This document shows positions 18,242-27,455 of a stretch of DNA of 64,000 nt, piece after piece (the stretch's first letter is position 1; each line of letters opens with the position of its first letter). The notes under the pieces are model-generated. The model saw nothing but the letters and a program-made list of their open reading frames with translations. It made no database searches and was not told where the DNA came from. The stretch is from Nonomuraea sediminis (lineage in GTDB: Bacteria; Actinomycetota; Actinomycetes; Streptosporangiales; Streptosporangiaceae): contig NZ_JAHDTI010000012.1 of assembly GCF_018531495.1 (NCBI RefSeq), positions 1 to 64,000 on the forward strand, given 5' to 3'. Position numbers and translations under genes: made by a program.

Positions 18242-18973
18242 TTAACCGGCGGCTTGCAGATGGAATTGCAGGTCGGAGGCGCCTGGCGTCTCCAGGACCG
18301 ACACCGCGATCAGGCCGGCGGCTGCGGCAAGGCTCTCGAATTCTGGGCGGGTATACCAGTGCAGTACCCAGGGGCGGTCCACGATGGTGCTCTCGCCGTC
18401 GCGGTACCGCTCGTAACGCAACACCGTCGTCTGCGTCCGCGCGGAATCGCTACGCTCCTCGGACAACACCGAGACACGCAACTCAGCACCGTCGTCCGCC
18501 GTAGCGGTGCGCACTCGGCCGATCTGTTCGGCAGGTGTGGGCGATGGGACAAACAACGGCACCAGGGCGGTGCCGCCCCCGGCGAGATGATTGCGGATGC
18601 GGTGGAGGGCAGCCAGAGCGATGGAGTCGTCGGGAAGCAGGTTGAAGGTCGGCCCGGCAAGAAAGATCGCACGGTAGCGGCGGGGCAGATCAAGCGCCTC
18701 CATGCGCTGGTGGTAGACGACGACATCGACGCCTTGCTTCCGCGCCCGGCGACGGCACCGCTGCAGCATGTCCGCCGAGGAATCAACACCCTCGACGTCC
18801 AGACCGCGCCGACGCAGGTCGAGCAATGGATCGCCGTCCCCACACCCCAGCTCCAGAGCCGGGGAACCAGCCTCTTGGACAAACGCCGCATAGGGCTCTG
18901 GATCTTGGGCGACAGACTTCAGCGGCCCGTATAACTCGGCGACGATGCCTGTGTAGAAATCAGCAGGAAGCAC
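18242..18973 (-). CDS. SAM-dependent methyltransferase
   Basis: A 243-aa class I methyltransferase of the ubiquinone/sterol-like (Methyltransf_25) type. Motif I is ALELGCGDGDPLLDL, the acidic residue that holds ribose is in VEGVDSSADML, and IFLAGPTFNLLPDDS corresponds to motif IV. FESLAAAAGLIAVSVL near the end is the usual beta6-alpha-beta7 region. The ATG at 18973 follows no clear ribosome site. It stands alone and its substrate is unknown. Confidence 0.85.
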   Translation of the reverse strand: MLPADFYTGIVAELYGPLKSVAQDPEPYAAFVQEAGSPALELGCGDGDPLLDLRRRGLDVEGVDSSADMLQRCRRRARKQGVDVVVYHQRMEALDLPRRYRAIFLAGPTFNLLPDDSIALAALHRIRNHLAGGGTALVPLFVPSPTPAEQIGRVRTATADDGAELRVSVLSEERSDSARTQTTVLRYERYRDGESTIVDRPWVLHWYTRPEFESLAAAAGLIAVSVLETPGASDLQFHLQAAG

Positions 18974-19460
18974 GCCCGCACCTTACGCTTCAGCCGAAGG
19001 CTCGGCGACATCATTTCCACTGCCTCGCCACCCGCTCACCAAGTGAACGACACCCTGACGAGCGCACCGGGCATCCACGCGCTTGACCGGCCTGACCGAT
19101 CAAGCCCGGCCGGAGTCGAAGAGAGGGAACGGCCGCCGCACCACTGAAGATGATCAATACTCGGATCTCGTCCGAGGAAAGCTTCCAAAGCGGCTCACAT
19201 CCCCATGCAGGCGACTTCGGAAATTGACACGCGCGACAGCGTTCGCCCAGGTCGATCAGTCCCGAAATCCGTCCCAAAACCTTCCTCATCCTTCTTGAGT
19301 TTCGGGACGGTCATTGCCTGGGGCATAGCCGCTCCAGGCGCTCTTGACTTCTGAGGTCAGCCCATGTCGCCGGGGGCATCTCGCGGAGCGTGTAGTGCTT
19401 GCGCGTCGGGTAGGTGCGTAGACTCAAGATCGACCGATTCGTCACGAACGGGGAATCACA
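18974..19460. other. Intergenic, no recognisable gene
   Basis: About 490 bp separate the divergent methyltransferase and lipoprotein genes. A plus-strand frame at 19083 has no family resemblance. The AT content rises near 19140-19300, as expected for promoters. Confidence 0.4.
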
Positions 19461-19997
19461 GTGATCGATCGTCTGGCGCGTGCCGTGATCGCATTCCTGG
19501 TGTTACCGGCCCTCGGTGCGTGCTCGGCGCCAACTGTGAACCCACTGCTGAAGAACCCGGCCCAGTGGCCGCTGGTCAAGCTGAAGGGCCTGACCAGCCA
19601 CGGGAAACTGCCCGATGAGGCCGACCGGGCACTGGCGCAGATCACGGTCGGTTCCTACGACATGATCGCGTGGATCCACTCCTCTGGCCGGTGCGGGCTG
19701 TCCGGCTCCGGCTGGAGCATGTACGTCGACATGACCAAGTCCGAGGGGAACCCGCAGCGGGAAGAGGGGTTCTCCGGGCCGGTGGAGCCGGCGGTGGGTA
19801 TTTCCAGAGAGAGCAAGGTCCGCTTGTTCTGCACCCCCACCAGGATGCTGATCAGGGTCGAGGGGCAGATGTCGGAGCCCTCCGTCTCTGGCGACGCGGT
19901 CGCGCAACCCGTCAACGGCGGGCTCAACGCCGTCGTCGGCTCGTGGGAAGCTCAGAAGGAGTCGCTGCCCGGCGCGACCGTGACTCCAGGTGGATAG
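19461..19997 (+). CDS. Small lipoprotein of unknown function
   Basis: A 178-aa secreted lipoprotein. The signal is AVIAFLVLPALGACSAP with a clear lipobox (LGAC), so it should be anchored to the outer face of the membrane. The mature part has two Cys (GRCGLSG and RLFCTPT), possibly a disulfide, and no recognised domain. The start ATG lies directly after GGGAATCACAGTG. It is not part of an evident operon. Confidence 0.75.
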   Translation: MIDRLARAVIAFLVLPALGACSAPTVNPLLKNPAQWPLVKLKGLTSHGKLPDEADRALAQITVGSYDMIAWIHSSGRCGLSGSGWSMYVDMTKSEGNPQREEGFSGPVEPAVGISRESKVRLFCTPTRMLIRVEGQMSEPSVSGDAVAQPVNGGLNAVVGSWEAQKESLPGATVTPGG

Positions 19998-20327
19998 TGG
20001 GTCAGCTTGCCCACGACGGCCCCCTCATGCCCCAGCCCGGCCAGGAACACGTGCCGCCAACGTCCCGCCGACTACCTCACCCATGCCGACCTGCGCGGCC
20101 CGCACGACCGCCAAGGCCGAAGGCGCGACATCGAACAGGCCATCACCGCGGCGATCGCGAACACCGTCTCGCTGTGAGCGACGGTCGACGGAGCGTAGCC
20201 AGGCCCCAAGTCCGTGAAGCGGTGACGGCGTGTGATGACTAGTAGTGGGTGACGACGTCCTCTTCACGGAGCTGGCCCGGTATCTGACCCAGCCGACCTG
20301 ATCCCTCGACTCGAGATCCGCAAAACA
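19998..20327. other. Gap with a small C-terminal scrap
   Basis: The frame 20050-20178 ending TGA (ADYLTHADLRGPHDRQGR, then RDIEQAITAAIANTVSL) looks like the tail of a lost protein. Nothing else is recognisable before the ArsR-type operator. Confidence 0.3.
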
Positions 20328-20352
20328 AATTGCGCAAATTTATTGCGCAATT
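20328..20352. promoter_or_regulatory. Tandem TTGCGCAA operator
   Basis: Two perfect 8-bp palindromes TTGCGCAA lie at 20330-20337 and 20343-20350, embedded in a larger near-palindrome. They sit 28-50 bp upstream of the regulator start, at an AT-rich promoter-like spot, and are likely an autoregulatory site for the downstream ArsR-type protein. Confidence 0.6.
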
Positions 20353-20377
20353 CTTCTTTCGCTTCTACCTTGGATGC

Positions 20378-20965
20378 ATGGCCCGGAGAAAAGTGCGTCG
20401 CGTCAGGGACCTCGAAACGCTCAAGGCGCTGGGGCATCCGCTGCGGATGCAGCTCTACCGTGCGCTCAGCGTGGCCCGTCGCGCCACCGCCTCGCAGCTC
20501 GCCGACCAGGTCGACGAGGCGGTCTCGCTGGTCAGCTACCATCTGCGCAAGCTGGCCGCGCACGGGCTGATCGAGGAGGCCAAGCAGGGCGGCAAAGACG
20601 GGCGCGAACGCTGGTGGCAGATGGCGGTCGGCGGCTTCAGCGCTCAGGACGAGGACTTCAGGGACGCCCCGGAGAGCGAAGGCGCCTACATCGCGCTGTC
20701 ACGGTTGCACGCTCGGCAGCGCTTCGAGATGTACCAAAGCTACCTCGACACCAAGTCCGCCTGGCCGGACGACTGGCGCGACGCCTCTTTCACCTCCGAA
20801 TATCTGATGTCGCTCACCCCGGGGGAGTTCTGCCGCCTTAAGGGGGAGATGAATGAGCTCCTCAAGAAGTGGGAGGCGCACAGCGACGCCGCCTATGAAG
20901 CTGGCGACTGCGAGGGGCGCGAGAACGTCGCCGTGCACACGAACGGCTTCCCGTTCCGACCGTGA
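20378..20965 (+). CDS. ArsR-type winged-helix transcriptional regulator
   Basis: A 195-aa regulator. The DNA-binding domain reads RDLETLKALGHPLRMQLYRA, then SQLADQVDEAVSLVSYHLRK with a basic wing (KQGGKDGRERWWQMA). It is followed by an about 100-aa helical C-terminal domain ending MNELLKKWEAHSDAAYEAGD. No metal-binding Cys cluster is seen, so it is not a metal sensor of the classic type. The ATG at 20378 lies beyond the operator. The GTGA overlap couples it to the next small gene. Confidence 0.9.
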   Translation: MARRKVRRVRDLETLKALGHPLRMQLYRALSVARRATASQLADQVDEAVSLVSYHLRKLAAHGLIEEAKQGGKDGRERWWQMAVGGFSAQDEDFRDAPESEGAYIALSRLHARQRFEMYQSYLDTKSAWPDDWRDASFTSEYLMSLTPGEFCRLKGEMNELLKKWEAHSDAAYEAGDCEGRENVAVHTNGFPFRP

Positions 20966-21216
20966 CGACCACCCAGGAGATCACGATGCACCCAGACTTA
21001 TACCTATTCGTGGAGCGCGTGCGAGGCCGGGAGCTGCGGGAGGAGGCTGACCGGCAGCGCACAGCCCGCCTGGTCGTCCCCGCGTCGGTAATCAGCGCCG
21101 TCGAGGAGAGGCTCGGCTGGGCGCTGGTGAGGACGGGACTTCGGCTCGTGGACCGCCACGCCTGCACGCCTGCACGCCGCAGCACTGGTCGCCATCCGTG
21201 CCGCCTCAATGATTGA
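20962..21216 (+). CDS. Small hypothetical protein coupled to the regulator
   Basis: An 84-aa protein (75 aa if it starts at the internal ATG MHPDLY). Its GTG overlaps the regulator stop (GTGA). The body is helical and basic: LYLFVERVRGRELREEADRQ, then AVEERLGWALVRTGLRLV. Such short proteins often follow regulators of this class in actinobacteria. The last about 20 residues (HACTPARRSTGRH...) look non-native and may be read-through into unrelated DNA. Confidence 0.55.
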   Translation: MTTTQEITMHPDLYLFVERVRGRELREEADRQRTARLVVPASVISAVEERLGWALVRTGLRLVDRHACTPARRSTGRHPCRLND

Positions 21217-21287
21217 CGACCTCAGGGGCGACGTGCCGCAGAACCTGGCGGCTCATCGCCAACCCTCCTGCACGGAATACGGCGACT

Positions 21288-21363
21288 GCGCCTGCTGAAA
21301 ACCTCATCCACGCAGCTCAGGCGGCATATGAGTATTCGTGGAGGAACCCCGCTGAGCCGGTCT
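21288..21363 (-). mobile_element. IS3-like element end remnant
   Basis: The sequence from CGCCTGCTGAAAACCTCATC to the GTGGAGGAACC block matches the right end of the 27.5-kb element, including the GAGTATTCGTGGAG segment. No transposase is attached. It abuts and truncates the alpha/beta-hydrolase fragment. Confidence 0.55.
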
Positions 21364-21790
21364 TGTTCCAGATGCCCCAGTTGGCCGCAGTCGGGCATCT
21401 CGACATAGCGGCAGCGCGGGATGGCCGCGGCCACCTCTCGGCCCAGCTTCGGCGGGCAGACCCGGTCGTCGCGGAAGGCGAGCACCAGGCAGGGCGGCCA
21501 CATTCCGCTCAGCGCCCGTCGCCGGTCGGTGAAAGCGCCCATCTGGGCCACAGCGCCTGCCACGTCCTCGGAGCCGTACTCCAATAGGTCCAGCCACATG
21601 CGCGCCGACCAGTCGTCGTCCCAGCGTCACCGGCGACAGCGACTCCATCGCCCCGTTCACGGCACGGAACGGCTTGTGCAACTCGAAGCAGGACTCCGCG
21701 AGGTCGAGCGCCGCCTGGAACTGCGCCCGGCGTGCCGCGTTGAACCTGGTCCGGCTGTGCGCCTGCGGGCGCGCTGCTCGTGCGCTGTTC
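21364..21790 (-). pseudogene. Alpha/beta-hydrolase fragment cut by IS debris
   Basis: Two minus frames joined near 21625 give hydrolase-like sequence: RTRFNAARRAQFQAALDLAE with SCFELHKPFRAVNGAM, then MWLDLLEYGSEDVAGAVAQM. The latter leads to PPCLVLAFRDDRVCPPKLG and the catalytic Asp/His region GREVAAAIPRCRYVEMPDCG QLGHLE. The C-terminus is replaced by the IS end, and no nucleophile elbow (GxSxG) is present. It is a non-functional tail. Confidence 0.6.
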
Positions 21791-21814
21791 CGGTCGAGAT
21801 CAGATTCGGGCAGG

Positions 21815-22636
21815 ATGGGCGACATGCAGGACTGGGCGCTTGATTTCGCCGAGTATGTCCGGGAGCTGTTACCCGACGAGTTCGCCGAGCCGTTCATTGC
21901 CCTGGCTCGTCCGGCCATCAGGTTGTCGATCGCCGAGGAGGGCGAGACCGTGGTCGGCCGGCTGGGCGGCCTGCCTCGGCTTCCTGAGGGGGTGTCGTGG
22001 CCGTGCGCCGACGATGGTGGTCCCGCGATGCGGTTCCTCGCCGAGCTGGACTGCGCGGAGCTCGCGGCCTACGAGTCGGACATCGGCCTGCCCGTCGAGG
22101 GCGCGTTGTTGTTCTTCGCCACCTGGGACAGCACGCTCGCGCAGGTGATCCTGCTGCCTGCTGGGGCCAGACGTGTGCCCGATCGCGAGGTGCCCGTCGG
22201 CGGGGAGATGCGGGTGTTCCCCGAGGTTCCGCTTGCCGCCGAGACCGTGGCCAGCTGGCCGACGCGTGGCCACGACGACCTGGTCAAGCTGGGCGATGAG
22301 TTCTGGGATCGTGTCGTGGGGGAGGATCCTTGGGAGGTGTTCGCCGACATGCTCGCAGAGTTCGCCGAAGCGGAGGGCGGCCGTGCGCACCAGGTGGGCG
22401 GCTACTCTGACGCCCTGCACTGGCCAGTCGAAGCCGCGGCCGCTTACGCGGCTGGGCTGAACCCGAAGGATCCCGGCTTCGCGGCGGAGGCCTCCCAATG
22501 GGTCAACTTGCTCCAGCTCGACGAGGACAATGGGATGATCTTCGGAGATGGAGCCATCCTGATCTTCGGCATCCGCCGGGACCGGCTTGCCGCCCGCGAC
22601 TTCAGCCAGATCTTCCCTTACGTCCAAGGGCACTAA
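21815..22636 (+). CDS. DUF1963 (YwqG-like) protein
   Basis: A 273-aa cytoplasmic protein of the DUF1963/YwqG family. Characteristic blocks are RLGGLPRLPEGVSWPCADDG, PAMRFLAELDCAEL, GALLFFATW, HQVGGYSDALHWPV and the C-terminal NLLQLDEDNGMIFGDGAILI. The ATG at 21815 follows GGCAGG. The biochemical role of the family is not established. It stands alone between dead fragments but is itself intact. Confidence 0.85.
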   Translation: MGDMQDWALDFAEYVRELLPDEFAEPFIALARPAIRLSIAEEGETVVGRLGGLPRLPEGVSWPCADDGGPAMRFLAELDCAELAAYESDIGLPVEGALLFFATWDSTLAQVILLPAGARRVPDREVPVGGEMRVFPEVPLAAETVASWPTRGHDDLVKLGDEFWDRVVGEDPWEVFADMLAEFAEAEGGRAHQVGGYSDALHWPVEAAAAYAAGLNPKDPGFAAEASQWVNLLQLDEDNGMIFGDGAILIFGIRRDRLAARDFSQIFPYVQGH

Positions 22637-22659
22637 ATGACTCTCCGCCGGGTGTCCCT

Positions 22660-22902
22660 CGACTTCGCCGAGGCGGGTTCCCTGCTCGAGTCATCCAACT
22701 GCCGGCCTGTGCGCCCGAGCTGAATCCGGTCGAGGGTGTCTGGGCGCACCTGAAGCGATCGCTGGTCAACCTGGCGAAGAAGACCCTCGCCGAGCTCGCC
22801 CGGCTGATCAAGACGAGGTTGAGGAGGATGCAGTACCGACCTCAGCTGATCAGCGGCTTCATCGCCAAAACCGACCTCGACCCCGACCCGAAGCCGCCAT
22901 AA
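22660..22902 (+). pseudogene. C-terminal fragment of an IS630-family transposase
   Basis: The last about 75 residues of an IS630 transposase: LPACAPELNPVEGVWAHLKR (with the third catalytic acidic residue in N-P-V-E), then SLVNLAKKTLAELARLIKTR and MQYRPQLISGF. It is clearly related to the element at 62-63 kb. No N-terminal part or inverted repeats. Confidence 0.75.
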
Positions 22903-23073
22903 CCTCAGCCTTTGAACCTTTCTAATATCTGTTGCGGCGGCGAAACTCGGTTCGCAACGATGCGGGTCGTGAAGCGACAAACGTGTAGCGGCCCGCTCGC
23001 GCTGCGAGCTATGCGAGAGCCTCGCAAGCCGGATTGTCCCAGTTACGCACTGGCGACACAGCGGTGATCTCAC

Positions 23074-23811
23074 GTGGGGCTGGTGCCTCAGTCTCACGCG
23101 GATCCGACCGCGGTATGGACTGAGGACGGCCTCACCCTCGCGTGGGGATGGCTGGACCAATCGAACGACCTGTCACTCCAGCTCGATCCGGCTTGCCCCG
23201 ACCTGGCCGACGATGTCCTGGCCTGGGCGGAGCAGGTGGCCGGCGGCCCGGTGACGGTGACGATCTCCGAAGCCGAACAACATGTGGCGGACGCCCTTGT
23301 CCGACGCGGTTTCGTCCCCGCGCACGAGGGCCCGTTCTTCGCCTGCCTCACCCGTGCCCTTGAGGATGTGCCGGACGTTCCACCGATGCCGCCCGGCTAC
23401 ACGATCCGTGCCCAGTACAACGACGTCGACGTTGCCCGACGTGTTGCGGTGCACCGAGCGGCCTGGAGTTCAGAGGACATCACCGTCGAACGCCACATGC
23501 GGATGCGGGAGACCTGGCCATATCGGGGTGAGTTCGACCTGATGGCGGTGTCTCCGGAGGGCCAGGCCGTCGCCTACTGCCAAGGCTGGTACGACGAGAC
23601 CAACGGCATAGGGCTGTTCGAACCAGTAGGCACCCACCCCGACCACCGCCGTCTGGGCTTGGCCCGCGCGGTGGGCACCGCTGTACTGCGCGCGTTTGCA
23701 GCCGCCGGCGGTCGCTCCGCGATGGTCTGTCCCCGCGGCGACGCGGACTACCCAGTCCCCAAGCTCATTTACGAGTCTCTGGGCGTCCGATCAGCGCCAA
23801 GGCCGAGCTGA
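23074..23811 (+). CDS. GNAT-family acetyltransferase, possibly truncated
   Basis: A 245-aa protein with two GNAT-like halves. The C-terminal half carries the acetyl-CoA loop GTHPDHRRLGLARAVGTAV and a preceding beta-bulge (AVAYCQGWYDETNGIGLFEP). It starts at a GTG (23074) without a strong ribosome site. Family members usually have a further about 30 residues at the N-terminus and end in a GFR-type strand, whereas this one ends LGVRSAPRPS. It is possibly clipped at both ends. The substrate is unknown. Confidence 0.75.
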   Translation: MGLVPQSHADPTAVWTEDGLTLAWGWLDQSNDLSLQLDPACPDLADDVLAWAEQVAGGPVTVTISEAEQHVADALVRRGFVPAHEGPFFACLTRALEDVPDVPPMPPGYTIRAQYNDVDVARRVAVHRAAWSSEDITVERHMRMRETWPYRGEFDLMAVSPEGQAVAYCQGWYDETNGIGLFEPVGTHPDHRRLGLARAVGTAVLRAFAAAGGRSAMVCPRGDADYPVPKLIYESLGVRSAPRPS

Positions 23812-24094
23812 TGCTGTCCTTCAGTTCCACGCGATCATCCGGGTTATCTGAATCAGTGATCTGGAAGCGCAGTCTGGCCATCAGGTGATCGAGTGCGTGC
23901 GGATCGTCGCCGAACGGCTCTACGTTCGCCGACCCCGACCTGGTGGGCGTGACCTGGACTTGCCTGACCCACAGCCATCCAGAGCATGATCTGCGGGTCG
24001 CTGATCTGCAATGGCATGCAACGGCGGGCTACCGGCTGCTGGCGGTTATGTAGGGCCGGGGGTCAGTCGAGCTCTCGCGCCGATCGAGAACCGG

Positions 24095-24709
24095 TCAACG
24101 CGTGCGAGGGATCACGAACCGCTCGTGCCGGGAGTCCAGCCAATCCGCGTTGATCTCCTCGCCGGTCAATCGGCCCGCCAGCACGAACGCCGAAGAGATG
24201 CTCTCCTCGATCGATTCACCGTTCTCGTCCAGACGGAACCTCAGCCCGTTCATGACGGGGTCCAGAACGGTGACGTCGGCTCCTGTCCGGGACTCGGGGA
24301 AGGTGAAGGACAAGCGCACCATCAACTCGCCGTCCGCCGCGTAGCCGATCTCCTCGTTGCCGCCTATGTCCCAGCTCACGCTTAGCGCCCGGTGCCCGTC
24401 CCGAGAGAGTCTCATAAGGCTGTCTTCGAGCACGGCGTTGTGGCCTTCCACCTGGATGACCAGGCTCCATCCGCCGGCTGGCCCGGCCAGGATCACGCCG
24501 TCACCGGGCTGGACGTGCAGGTCCTCGCCAATCTGGGTGAGCGTGCATGGTCGGGCGGACGTGAGGTCGGCGCCGAGCAGGGCGGCGGTCGCACGAGGAT
24601 CTCGGCCCTCGCACCACAGGGCGGCGAATCGCTCAAACGGGGTTTCTTCGTCGTCGTATAGCTCTGCGTAGGAGAAGAGCAGGTCGTACAGTCGCGTGCC
24701 CGAGTTCAT
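24095..24709 (-). CDS. DUF6461-like hypothetical protein
   Basis: A 204-aa acidic cytoplasmic protein. GGWSLVIQVEGHNAVLED and RALSVSWDIGGNEEIGYAAD match a widespread actinobacterial family (DUF6461-like, assigned from memory of its W-S-L and S-W-x-x-N motifs). The start is the ATG at 24709, preceded by AAAGAGG. No function is known. Relatives are often found near toxin-immunity or RiPP genes, but nothing here supports either. Confidence 0.65.
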   Translation of the reverse strand: MNSGTRLYDLLFSYAELYDDEETPFERFAALWCEGRDPRATAALLGADLTSARPCTLTQIGEDLHVQPGDGVILAGPAGGWSLVIQVEGHNAVLEDSLMRLSRDGHRALSVSWDIGGNEEIGYAADGELMVRLSFTFPESRTGADVTVLDPVMNGLRFRLDENGESIEESISSAFVLAGRLTGEEINADWLDSRHERFVIPRTR

Positions 24710-24804
24710 GAAGCCTCTTTCGCTGATAGGGGACGCGTGGCGGAACGACCGGAGCCGCTCCGCCACGCCGCATCAAGGAGCCCTTTCCAACCTGATGATG
24801 CGGG

Positions 24805-24933
24805 TCAGTAGCGGTAGGTGCAGGGCGGGCGGGATAAGAAGACGGTTCCGGTAAGACTGCAGTCGAACATGATCCGATCCCCCATCGGCAGCCTCGTTGC
24901 GGCCTTACCCGGTTGCCGTTGCCGCTGCCTCAT
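24805..24933 (-). CDS. Tiny ORF coupled to the MFS stop (doubtful)
   Basis: A 42-codon frame whose ATG overlaps the MFS stop codon (TGATG). It reads MRQRQRQPGKAATRLPMG, then ends FDCSLTGTVFLSRPPCTYRY. It has two Cys and an aromatic tail, unlike random read-through. Position right behind an exporter-type MFS makes a peptide product conceivable, but there is no family match. It may be chance. Confidence 0.3.
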   Translation of the reverse strand: MRQRQRQPGKAATRLPMGDRIMFDCSLTGTVFLSRPPCTYRY

Positions 24934-26162
24934 CACACCGTGGTCCGGGTGGCTGCGTCTGAGGCGTGTGGCAGTCGGCGCACGGCGGCGGAGGCCAGCG
25001 GTAGGACGGCCGCGACAGCGTAGATGAGGCCGGCAGTCGCGGCTACCTGGAAGCCGCCGAACCTGTCGGCCAGCAATCCCACGCCCAGCTGGCCGATCGG
25101 GATCGCGATGTAGGACAGCAGGTCGTCGTAAGACGAGACGCGCGAGAGCATATGCGCGGGGATGTGCTCCTGCAGCGAGGTTTCCCAGCCAACGGCGGCG
25201 ATCGAGGATCCCAATCCGGCGACCAAGGCGACGGCGATCAGCCAGGGCGCGGGCAGGCGCGCGCCGAGTGCGAGCAGGGGGAGCGCGCCGAGCACACTCA
25301 TCAGTTGGCCCAGCCGCAGCAGGTGCCTGACCACCAGCCGGTACATCAGGGCGCTCATCACCAGCATGCCGATGCCACGGGCACTGAGCACGAACCCCCA
25401 GGCCTCCTCGCCACTGAGCTGCCTGGTCAGCACAGGCCCCAGGATCTGCCAGGTGCCGACCTGCACCAGGTTGATCACGCAGAAGCACAGGGACACCGTC
25501 CACACCCAGCGGACATGCCGGAACGCGGTCCAGCCGTCGCGGATGTCAGCCAGCATCCTGGAGGAGGGCCGCGGCGAGGTCGGAGCCGCAGCGAGGGACA
25601 ATCGAGCGAGGAAGCCCGCAGCCAGGAGGTAGGTCAGCGCGTCGAAGGCGATGGCGGGACCGCCACCGGCAACCGCGACCACGATCCCAGACAGGCTCGG
25701 TCCGAGAATCTTCGTGGAGTTTCTCACCGATGCCAGCAAAGCGTTCGCCTGCCGTACCCGAACCCCGGGGACAAGCTGGGGCACGATGCCGCGCAGAGCC
25801 GGCGTGGTGAATGCGGCGAGGACGCCGCCGAGGAACGCCAAGGCGGCCACCGGCAGCAGCGCGTACCTCCCGGTGAGCAGGAGAGCGGCAACGCCGCCCC
25901 GAGCGAGGGCTGAACCCAGGTGGGCGGCCACCAGGACCGTTCGGCGCGGGAGCCGGTCGGCCACCGCCCCGCCCACCAGGAGGAAGGCCAGCAACGGCAC
26001 CATGTGAGCGGTCAGGACGACACCGAGGTCGCTGGTGCTACCCGATGCGTCCAGTACCCCGAACGCCAGCGCAACCGGTGCCATGGAACTGCCCAGCAGG
26101 GACACCACTTGTGCGGAGAGGAACCAGCGGAAATCGGCCAGTTGCATGAGAGTCGAGCGCAT
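24933..26162 (-). CDS. MFS exporter (EntS/MFS_3-like)
   Basis: A 409-aa 12-helix transporter of the MFS_3 group (enterobactin-exporter-like drug/siderophore efflux). It starts MRSTLMQLADFRWFLSAQVV. The loop 2-3 motif is GGAVADRLPRRTVL, and the family's FTTPALRGIVPQLV segment and the central GPSLSGIVVAVAG are present. The ATG at 26162 was chosen over a long upstream frame antisense to the regulator. It is divergent from the ArsR-like gene at 26225, which probably represses it. Confidence 0.9.
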   Translation of the reverse strand: MRSTLMQLADFRWFLSAQVVSLLGSSMAPVALAFGVLDASGSTSDLGVVLTAHMVPLLAFLLVGGAVADRLPRRTVLVAAHLGSALARGGVAALLLTGRYALLPVAALAFLGGVLAAFTTPALRGIVPQLVPGVRVRQANALLASVRNSTKILGPSLSGIVVAVAGGGPAIAFDALTYLLAAGFLARLSLAAAPTSPRPSSRMLADIRDGWTAFRHVRWVWTVSLCFCVINLVQVGTWQILGPVLTRQLSGEEAWGFVLSARGIGMLVMSALMYRLVVRHLLRLGQLMSVLGALPLLALGARLPAPWLIAVALVAGLGSSIAAVGWETSLQEHIPAHMLSRVSSYDDLLSYIAIPIGQLGVGLLADRFGGFQVAATAGLIYAVAAVLPLASAAVRRLPHASDAATRTTV

Positions 26163-26224
26163 GGGCCGGGAGTGTGCAGGAGCACCGAAGCGGACACTAT
26201 CGTTTCGGCAGGAGGCGAAAGATA

Positions 26225-27203
26225 ATGCTGTTGCGGTTGAGCACCCTGGCCCTGTCACGGTCCCGGTTCGCGCTGTCCCCGCTCGCCGAGACACTGGGGT
26301 CGATGATGGTGCTCGGCAAGCCCTGCACCGATCCATGGCTGGCCTCCTGGCATGCCCGCCACCACGGCACGTTCCGTGCCGCTCTCGAGGCGGACCCCTT
26401 CGCCGAGGGCCTGGTCAGGTTGCTGGGTTCGACCAAGTGGCTGCCGAGTTACGTCGTGACCCCGCCGCCGGGCGGCATGCGCACCACCCTGGAAGACGAG
26501 CTCGCGCAGGTCAGCCGGGCGCCCGATGAAGAGGTGCGCGCTGAGTTGGATGAATCAGTGGCACGCAGCTGGAAGCAGCACAATCTGGACTGGCTGACCG
26601 GACGAGGCTGGGCGGCCCGCACCGCCGACCTGCTCAAGTACACATGGCAGGCCCACGTGGCCTCCGACTGGCCCCGCCGGCGGGCTCTACTGGAACGCGA
26701 TATCACCTACCGGGCGGGGCTGCTGGCAGCCTACGGCTGGCCGCGCGCTGCAGCACATGAGCCGCCGCAGCGCCTGGGTCGGCAACGACGCCATCCGCTT
26801 CAGCGACCAAGCCCTCCCGGACCGCGTCGTCGGCGACGAGGGCATGTTGTTCGTCCCGGTCAGTGTGCTGAGCAGCGGCACGTGGCTGTGCGAGGCACCG
26901 CCGACGTCGTATGCACTGGTCTACCCGGCCCGTGGATCCGCCGACGGCGCGGCGCGAACCCGGCTCGCCCGCTCGCTGGAGCGGCTCATGGGTGCCGGCC
27001 GCGCGGCCATCCTCCACGAACTCGAACACCCCGCGACCAGCAGCGAACTCGCCGCACACCTGGGCCTGTCACTTGGCACTGTTGGCGGCCACCTGACCAT
27101 CCTGCGCGATGCGGACCTCGTCGTCGGCACGCGGGTCAGTCGGCGCATGGTCTACCGGCGCACCGAGACCGGTCACCTGCTCGCCGGCCGAGGGGAGGAC
27201 TGA
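26225..27203 (+). pseudogene. ArsR-family regulator (DUF5937 type) with one frameshift
   Basis: A complete regulator of about 325 aa if one base is restored near 26740. The first frame (ATG at 26225, AGGAGG upstream) gives STLALSRSRFALSPLAETLG and the helical sensor domain up to LLAAYGWPRA. The second frame continues LQHMSRRSAWVGNDAIRFSD to the ArsR winged helix (RAAILHELEHPATSSELAAH, then LGLSLGTVGGHLTIL). Both halves are otherwise intact, so this is either a very recent mutation or a sequencing indel. It is divergent from the MFS exporter, its likely target. Confidence 0.75.
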
Positions 27204-27455
27204 ACAGCTCCCGCAGAGGCAACCGGTATCACGTCCTGTTCGGGGCAGCTCAAGATCTTCGCCGACAGGAAGTACCTGAGCTCGGAGCGGATCGCCGCGA
27301 TCGTCTACGAGAGGGCCTGGCCGGCATGCTGGTGATGGCCTCGGTCCACAAGGAGATCCGCCGGCCCGCCCCCGGCCGCGGCAGGCACCGGGTCCTGCTC
27401 GCCAGCCACGACCACGGACAACTCCACTTCCGCAACCTGTGGGTGCCAAGAACTC
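27204..27455. other. Gap with small scraps
   Basis: A plus frame 27240-27330 reads GQLKIFADRKYLSSERIAAI, then VYERAWPACW. It looks protein-like but is unassigned. The rest shows nothing. Confidence 0.3.

Noticed and set aside
24805..25503. 232-aa minus-strand ORF
   Set aside because: Shadow of the MFS gene over most of its length; only the last 42 codons were kept as a doubtful coupled ORF.
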